A DNA stretch of 64,000 nucleotides from Tetracentron sinense (taxonomy: Eukaryota > Streptophyta > Magnoliopsida > Trochodendrales > Trochodendraceae). The stretch lies in NCBI GenBank assembly GCA_015143295.1, contig CM026551.1, positions 14,061,827 through 14,125,826 on the forward strand, written 5' to 3'. Both the position numbers and the translations under genes were made by a program. This document shows, in pieces, positions 57,685 to 64,000 of this stretch. The notes beneath the pieces were generated by a model. It made no database searches and had not been told where the DNA came from. It worked only from the letters and a program-made list of their open reading frames with translations. Every line of letters starts with the position of its first letter. Positions within the stretch are counted from its first letter, which is position 1.

Positions 57685-59705
57685 ATGGTTACTATGAAAA
57701 TCCTTGGATGGAACTGCCAAGGGTTGGGCCACCCTCGGACAGTTCGTGTGTTGAGGGATATAGTCTCTCATTCTCGGCCACACATAGTTTTTCTGATGGA
57801 AACAAAAAATAAACGTCCAAAGATTCTTCAGCTAGCGCAGAAACTCAATTACGACAATGTAGCCACGGTAGAGCCCATTGGGCTTTCTGGTGGGCTTGCT
57901 CTCTTGTGGTCCAGTTCTGGGCCTCCAGTTATTGTAAATTCAGCTGATCCTAATATGATTGATGCTTCTATCTCTGACTCTTCTAATGGATGGAGGATGA
58001 CCTTCATTTATGGCCCAAACAATGCAACTTATCGGCACATATTATGGAGTAACTTAACTGATGTGGGACAACACTGTTCGGAGCCCTGGTTATGCTTGGG
58101 GGATTTCAACGACATTTTGGCAAATGGTGATAAATTAGGAGGTAATGCTCTAAACCCTTCTCAGCTTTGTCCTTTTCAGAACTTAATTTCCAATGCAAAC
58201 TTAATTGACCTGGGGTTCCAAGGCCCATCCTTCACGTGGACAAACCGTAGACAACACCCGCATTTCATAGCAGCTCGCCTGGATAGAGCCTTTGCAAACC
58301 CAGCTTGGCGGGGAGGTTTTCCACAGGCGTTTGTCAAAATTCTTCCGACCATTGGGTCGGATCATTGCCCACTCCTGATGCTCAGAAGTCATCCGATTGG
58401 CTTGGCATAAAACTGTGTTGGGTCCAAAATGTTCAAGATCAGCCAATGCCTCTGCTTCTACCGGGAGGACCTGAGCAAATGGAACTAAACTTCTTTTGAT
58501 TTCCTTCCGGCTCGTATCAATATTCCAAAGCTAGTATTTCTGAAATTCAAGTTCAGCGGACAAATTCTCCAAACAGACAACACCTTTTTGCTCTCACAAA
58601 CGAGTTGGACTCAGCCCTCACTCAAGAAGAGGCTTTGTGGCGGCAAAAAGCCCGGGCTGATTGGCTTGCTCTTGGTGATAGGAATACCCGATACTTTCAT
58701 ACCGCGGCGGTGAACCGGCACCGAAGGAATCGAATTTTCTCCATTCAAGATGAGCAAGGACAATGGTTGAACTCAAAGCTTGAAATCATTGAGCACGTTC
58801 TAAAACATTTTTCTGATTTGTTTACCTCATCTCAGCCAGACGGTATTGCAGAGGTCCTCACGATGATCCAGCCCCGGGTTACTGAGCAGATGAATTCCGA
58901 GCTTTGCTGAGCGGTTTCTTCCATTGAAATTAAGGAGACTTTTTTCCAAATTGGTCCGTTGAAAGCTCCCGGACAAGATGGTATGCCGGGGCTCTTCTAC
59001 CAAAAACACTGGGATATCGTGGGAGAAGAGCTGTGTGATGCCATCCATCTCTTCTTTAGTCAGGGTTTTTTGCTCCAACAGATCAATTCTACCCATATTG
59101 TCTTGATTCCAAAGGTGCCTAACCCGGTTAATCTAAACCAATACCGGCCTATTAGCCTTTGCAAGAGGGATCGATTGATGGCGGTAAAGTTAGATCTGAA
59201 TAGAGCTTATGATCGTGTGGAGTGGCAATTTCTCTTCCAAATTTTGGAGAAAATGGGCTTTTGTGATAAATGGATTGACTGGATAAGGCAGTGTATAACC
59301 AAGGTATCATACTCAGTCGTCCTAAATGGGGAACCTCAAGGCCATATTATACCAACCCGGGGTCTTCGGCAAGGAGATCCATTATCTCCCTACCTTTTCT
59401 TGTATGCGCTGAGGCTCTGTCTTGTCTTCTTCAAAATGCTTTGCACACGGGGAAATTAAGTGGGATTACCATCACGAGGAGAGCGCCAACTCTTTCTCAT
59501 ATGTTCTTTGCGGACGACTGCTCGATCTTCTTAAAAGCCAACTTGGATGAACCTGCCTTCTTGTTGGAGTTACTTTCCAAATATGGTCGAGCTTCCGGAC
59601 AGATCGTGAATCACAACAAATCAGGAGCTTTTTTCAGTGCCAATACCCCTTGGTGTTTCAGAAGAACGATTGCCAAACTTCTTCACATTAAAAATGTATC
59701 TTCTT
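57685..59705 (+). mobile_element. L1-type LINE ORF2: endonuclease and part of reverse transcriptase
   Basis: 57685-58410 reads MKILGWNCQGLGHPRTVRVL, VFLMETKN, FIYGPNN, CLGDFNDILANGDKLGG and IGSDHCPLL: a complete AP-type endonuclease domain with its catalytic Asp/His blocks. 58605-58910 is the linker. 58959-59710 is reverse transcriptase: KAPGQDGMPGLFYQKHWD, YRPISLC, AVKLDLNRAYDRVEW, LRQGDPLSPYLFL, FFADDCSIF. About 60-70 usual residues between YRPISLC and AVKLD are missing, there is a stop near 58408 and a frame change near 59410. The sequence stops at 59705, where an LTR element begins. Confidence 0.92.
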
Positions 59706-62089
59706 TGTAAGCACCCCAATTTTGCACCCCTATAGTCTTTTTTATACTCTTAAAAACCCTTTTAAAAATCCTCTTTTACAACCCTCTTTTCAGGTGTTTT
59801 GATTTTCAAAAACTACCCCTAGGGTGAAAAATGATCAAAATGCCCCTAGGGTAAAAAATGACCAAAATACCCCTAAAAATGTGCCAAAAAGTTTTCATTT
59901 GGTTCAAAATGATTTTACAAATTTTTTGATGAATTTTACCTATTTTGAGGATTAAATTTGACTTAAAATGGTTGAAATTGACCGAAATGCCCCTGAGTGT
60001 AAATTGACCAAAATACCCTGAAAAGTTCAAAAAAATCCACGTTTTATCTAAAATATTATTCTGAATTTTACCAGTTCAATTTTGACTATTTTTGGGCTCA
60101 GAATGTGCTTAAAACGATAAAAACAGTTTTTCGACAAATAGGAGTATAAACAAAAAAACCCAAAAATCAGTTTTTTGAAGGGCCAAACAGGCTCTAAGGG
60201 GCAAGCTCGCCCTTTTAAAAGGCGCGGGACCATGTGGGCCCCACTTTCATGGCAAACTTCATTTTTTATTATTATTTTTGTTCACAATTAAATATATTAA
60301 AATCTCGTCGTTTAAAAAGGCGCGGATTTAGAAATATCCCCGTCGACGCGTTGCCGACTCACTGTTCGCACCGCTTTACTATTCATTAAAATATAATAAA
60401 TCGCGCCCTTTAAAAAGGCGCGGGCACTACTCCGAGACCCTATAAATACCCCTCCTCCCTTCCTTCAAAAATCATTCATTTTTCACTCCACTCTCCTTGG
60501 TTTTCCGAGTTTCATTTCCGAAACACTAAATCTTTAGTTTTTTTTGGAGAATCCCTCTTTGTCCGAAAGTTCGCCGTACTTTCGGGCAGGTAATCCCTCT
60601 ATCCCTAGTCTTGCTTTCAACTTTTTAGCTTTATTAAATTGCTTAGTTTCTAGTTTTTGTCTTTAATATCTAGTTTAGACTGCTTGCCTGTCGAACCTCT
60701 GCCCAAATCCCGGTTCAAATATAGTCTCGCTTAGTCGAACCCCTGCCCAAATTTCAGTTCAAATATAGCCTCGCCTAGTCGAACCCCTGCCCAAATCCCA
60801 GTTCAAATATAGCATCGCCTAGTCGAACCCCTGCCCAAATCCCAGTTCAAATATAGCCTCGCCTAGTTGAACCCCTGCCCAAATTCCACTTCAAAACTAG
60901 CCTCACCTAGTCGAACCCCTGCCCAAATCCCAGTTCATAGCCTCGCCTAATCGAACCTCTGCCCAAATTCCAGTTCAAATATAGCCTCGCCTAGTCGAAC
61001 CCCTGCTCAAATTCTAGTTCAAAACTAGTCTCACATAGTCAAACCTCTGCCCAAATGTCAATTCAAAATATAGCCTCGCTTAATCGAACCTCTGCCCAAA
61101 AACCCTGATTAAACCCCAGCTAAACCCTAATTAAACCCCAGTTAATCCTGATTAAATCCCAGTTAATCCTAGTTAAACCCCAGTTAACCCTAGTTAAACC
61201 CTGATCAAGCCCTAGTTAACCCCAGTTAAACCCTGATTAAACCCCAGTTAATCCTAGTTAAAATCTAGTTAACCCTAGGTAACCCTACCTAAACCCGAGG
61301 TAAACCCTACCTAAACCCTAGCTTAACCCTAGGTAAACCCTGGCTAAACCCTAGTTAAACCCTATCTACCTATTCAAACCCTTGTCAGAGCCTCGATTCA
61401 AACCCTGTTCAAATACCCACCGCCAGGCTCCTCAGCACGAGCTTAAAAGGCCATTTCGCTCCCAAATCAGCGAAATCCATCAAATCAAATCATCCAAACA
61501 TCGTTCCTCAGCACGAGCTTAAAAGGCCACATTGCTCCTCAGCACGAGCTTAGAAGGCCACCTCGCTCCTCAAATAGGAGCAACAACCCTCAAACCTTTC
61601 AATCACTCACAATCCAGTCCAATCAAACCAAATCAAACCATCAACTCCCATCCGGAACTACGTGTGGCTTGATTCCACTAACTGTGGATACGTAAGCAAC
61701 CCTGATCGGGTTCAGCTCTCCCTAGGATAGAATCCCTATTCTGTTTCTACTCTATCCATCTCAATTCATGTATTTCATTCAATATTACATTGCTCAGCAT
61801 ATAGATAAAATTGCAAGCTTCTTTATGGTTTCCTTTATTTGATTCAGACTTAGGGAGTAGGTAACCATCTCCGGATGGGGGTTTAGGGGTGCCTAACACC
61901 TTCCCCTAACTCAACTGAATCCCTTACCCTGACCTCTGATTTCCAGACTAAGCCTTATCCAACAATTTTAGGGACCTATTTCCCTCAGAATTAGATAGGT
62001 GGCGACTCACAACTCAATTACAATTTATCACTATTCCTTATTCGGATTTATCCTGATCGGGAATGGAGGGTAAAATTCAGGTACCCACA
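59706..62089 (+). mobile_element. LTR (left) of a probable Ty3/gypsy element, 2384 bp
   Basis: Starts TGTAAGCACCCCAATTTTGC and ends ..GTACCCACA, followed two bases later by a primer-binding-site-like word tggcgactctgctgggg. It lies inside the LINE at 57685. Parts: AT-rich left third; a segment near 60290-60430 with repeated 'ttaaaaaggcgcg'; a probable TATA (tataaatac, 60441) and transcript start zone; nine or so 44-bp repeats (60683-61097); telomere-like aaccctagttaaac repeats (61095-61370); then blocks shared with the solo LTR at 32664. The right partner would lie outside the window. Confidence 0.82.
60683..61097. repeat. 44-bp tandem repeats within the LTR
   Basis: Units with tcgaacccctgcccaaat and cagttcaaatatagcctcgc recur about nine times with small length changes, followed by a degenerate ccctagttaa array to 61370. 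Confidence 0.9.
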
Positions 62090-64000
62090 GCTGGCGACTC
62101 TGCTGGGGACTCTGGTTTCGCAGACCAGTATTCAAGCCAAAATCTAAGTCTGAATCAAATACTGGAAACCACATCAGAATCTTTCAATTTCATCTATTTG
62201 TTATTTCATTCATTCATTATTATTAAAACCTCAGACATTTGTTTGCAAAACTTAGCAACTTGCCTAGGGTTCCATTTTTATTCATTGTTTGATTTTGAGT
62301 GATTCATTCATATTCATTGCATAATAGAATAAGAACCCTACACTTATCTAGATTGGATCTGGTAAGCTTACAATCGAGGGATGGTTATCCCCGATGCTGG
62401 AGCCCAAAGATCTGTGGAAAGTATTGGTTGTAGACCGAGAGATGGTTATCTCCGGTTAACGCAACTGGTCTTTCCCACTTGCACCAATCATTCCTTTTCA
62501 GGTATGTTTTATACCGGAGAGTCGCATATACGGTCAAGTGCTCCTCAACCTTATAGTAAAAAACCTGCATACACCAGCATGAGCATGTAGATTATAAATC
62601 GTTGTTTCGGCATAAACCAAGAGCTACCCGTCAGAAGGGACAACCATATCTTTATTCTACTCTTGGTTTAAGCCGCTCCCTCATTTCTGTTTAGATATAG
62701 GGATTTCCTTATCCCTATACCTAACCTATTTTGGAGCTTGTGTGAGCTAAATTTGATGTTAGATAGGTGTGGACCCTAACCCTTCTTAGCCAACTCAACA
62801 CATGTGTGAGGCTAATACCCTAGATCAAACTGGTCAAGGGGCAACCAACCAACCTACATTATAATGGGTTGTATGGACTCTCATTTTTTCAGTTTTATCT
62901 TGACCCATTTGGGCTCTGGATTCCTATCCACTCACCCCAACGGGTTACACGCGTTGAATTAGCTCACCCTTAAAATATGTTAATTCTTTCAATTCAATTC
63001 ATTCAATTTCGTTTCAAATCTCAATTCCTATCGGCACCATCCATCTTCTGAGTTACATCTAATTCAGGTTTTTTTTAGTCAAAATTTATTTTGATTAATC
63101 CATATCACCATCCATTTTCTGAGTCATATCTAACTCAGGTTTTTTTTAATCAAAATTTATTTTGATTAATATCCAATCCAGTTCTGAGTTACATCTAACT
63201 CAAGTTTTTTTAGTCAAAATTTATTTTGATTAATATCCAATCCATACCAACCCATCCATCTTTTGAGTTACATCTAACTCAGGTGTTTTTAGTCAAAATT
63301 TATTTTGATTATATCACCCTAATTCATCATTTAAGTTTCCATCTAACTCAAATTTGTTTTTTTTAATCAAAACTCATTTTGATTAATTTATATTTAATTC
63401 ATTTCATCACTATTCTTTATCCAAGTTTACATCAAACTCAGGTATTGTTTTTTTTAGTCAAATTCATTTAGACTAATTCACATTCAATCCATTGCATTCA
63501 AATTTATTCTTATTTGTTTCTATCAAGATTCAAATTCATTCGTTGGCATTATCATTCATCATGTTATTTTGAGCGTAACTCAGTCATTTCTTTCAAAATT
63601 TAAATTCAAATTCATTCTACTTAAATTCAATTCATCATGTGCATATCTTGATTGCATCATCATGCATTAGGTCTAGTTAAGTCTGGTCCATCTGTATGCA
63701 GTATCACATTGGCAACTGATCCTTCAAATTTGGGTAATTTCTTCAAGCCGCAGGGATTCCCCTGGCTATGAACTAGCAATGCTAGCAACTATTCCCAGAA
63801 AAAAAATGCCCTAGATCACAGATCCAAGGGGCATATCATGGTTGCTTGATTTTGTTACCCATTTATTGAAAGATCAGTAATAGAATCCGGCCCAAGCACA
63901 CAGCACTCAGCATCCATATCTTCATCATTGTATAAACAGAATGTTGTTCATTTGTATAAAGGGTCCATCAACATGTCTTGAAACACATCTTGTGCATGAT
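62090..64000 (+). mobile_element. Internal leader region of the same LTR element (runs off the window)
   Basis: Follows the primer-binding-like word. No long reading frame in 1.9 kb, so gag/pol would lie further right. 63040-63470 contains about six imperfect repeats of 60-75 bases (catctaactcagg, tagtcaaaatttattttgat). A long untranslated or ORF-poor leader is known in some large gypsy lineages; lineage is not fixed here. Confidence 0.68.
63040..63470. repeat. ~60-75 bp tandem repeats in the LTR-element leader
   Basis: Six units built on gagttacatctaactcagg, a T-run, and agtcaaaatttattttgatt, the last ones more diverged. Confidence 0.82.

Noticed and set aside
61095-61370. Interstitial telomere
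   Set aside because: Units are degenerate aaccctagtt-type and continue from the LTR's own repeats; not a true CCCTAAA array.

Overview
The window is nuclear DNA of a flowering plant. It holds intron-containing genes with plastid or mitochondrial targeting, plant-only families (class III peroxidase, PLS-type PPR proteins, NBS-LRR), a fragment of plastid ndhB, and a dense layer of LINEs, hAT and foldback DNA elements, a Helitron end and LTR elements. Species cannot be fixed from the sequence alone.

Left part (1-4.5 kb): the first exon of a cytosolic phosphoglycerate kinase runs off the left edge on the minus strand. After it come a decayed NBS-LRR leucine-rich region with ~140-bp tandem repeats, a copia remnant, and a nuclear insertion of plastid DNA (ndhB 3' half plus downstream spacer).

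4.5-19.2 kb: a seven-exon gene for a plastid FtsH-like (M41, HEAGH) protein of the AT5G27290/VIR3 type. A LINE sits in its intron 4. A segment from intron 4 through the 3' flank was then duplicated in tandem. The second copy was later hit by a 4.2-kb hAT element and an antisense LINE fragment, and its exons decayed.

19-31 kb: a class III peroxidase (minus), an orphan first exon of tryptophan synthase alpha, an intronless 643-residue PPR gene, and fragments of an L1-type and an RTE-type LINE.

32-45 kb: a 2.56-kb solo LTR with a perfect 5-bp target duplication, a non-autonomous hAT, a small four-exon gene of unknown family (tentative) with a tRNA-like sequence in its last intron, a broken PPR fragment, and an intact 413-codon LINE-derived ORF that joins DUF4283, a CCHC knuckle and RNase H with no endonuclease or reverse transcriptase.

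45-64 kb: a long-TIR element with a tandem-repeat core, then the mitochondrial glycine cleavage H-protein gene (three exons, minus), whose 6.2-kb first intron contains several small transposons and a Helitron 3' end. Beyond it lie a second long-TIR element, a tRNA-like pol III head directly before a LINE, and an LTR element that inserted into that LINE and runs off the right edge.

The protein genes are unrelated neighbours, not a pathway. I see no CRISPR, rRNA or defence-island-like system. The strongest unusual signals are the layered intragenic duplication, the fused DUF4283-RNase H ORF, and a set of micro-insertions (T-tract plus a few bases, flanked by 11-17 bp duplications) that look like extremely truncated retroposition events.
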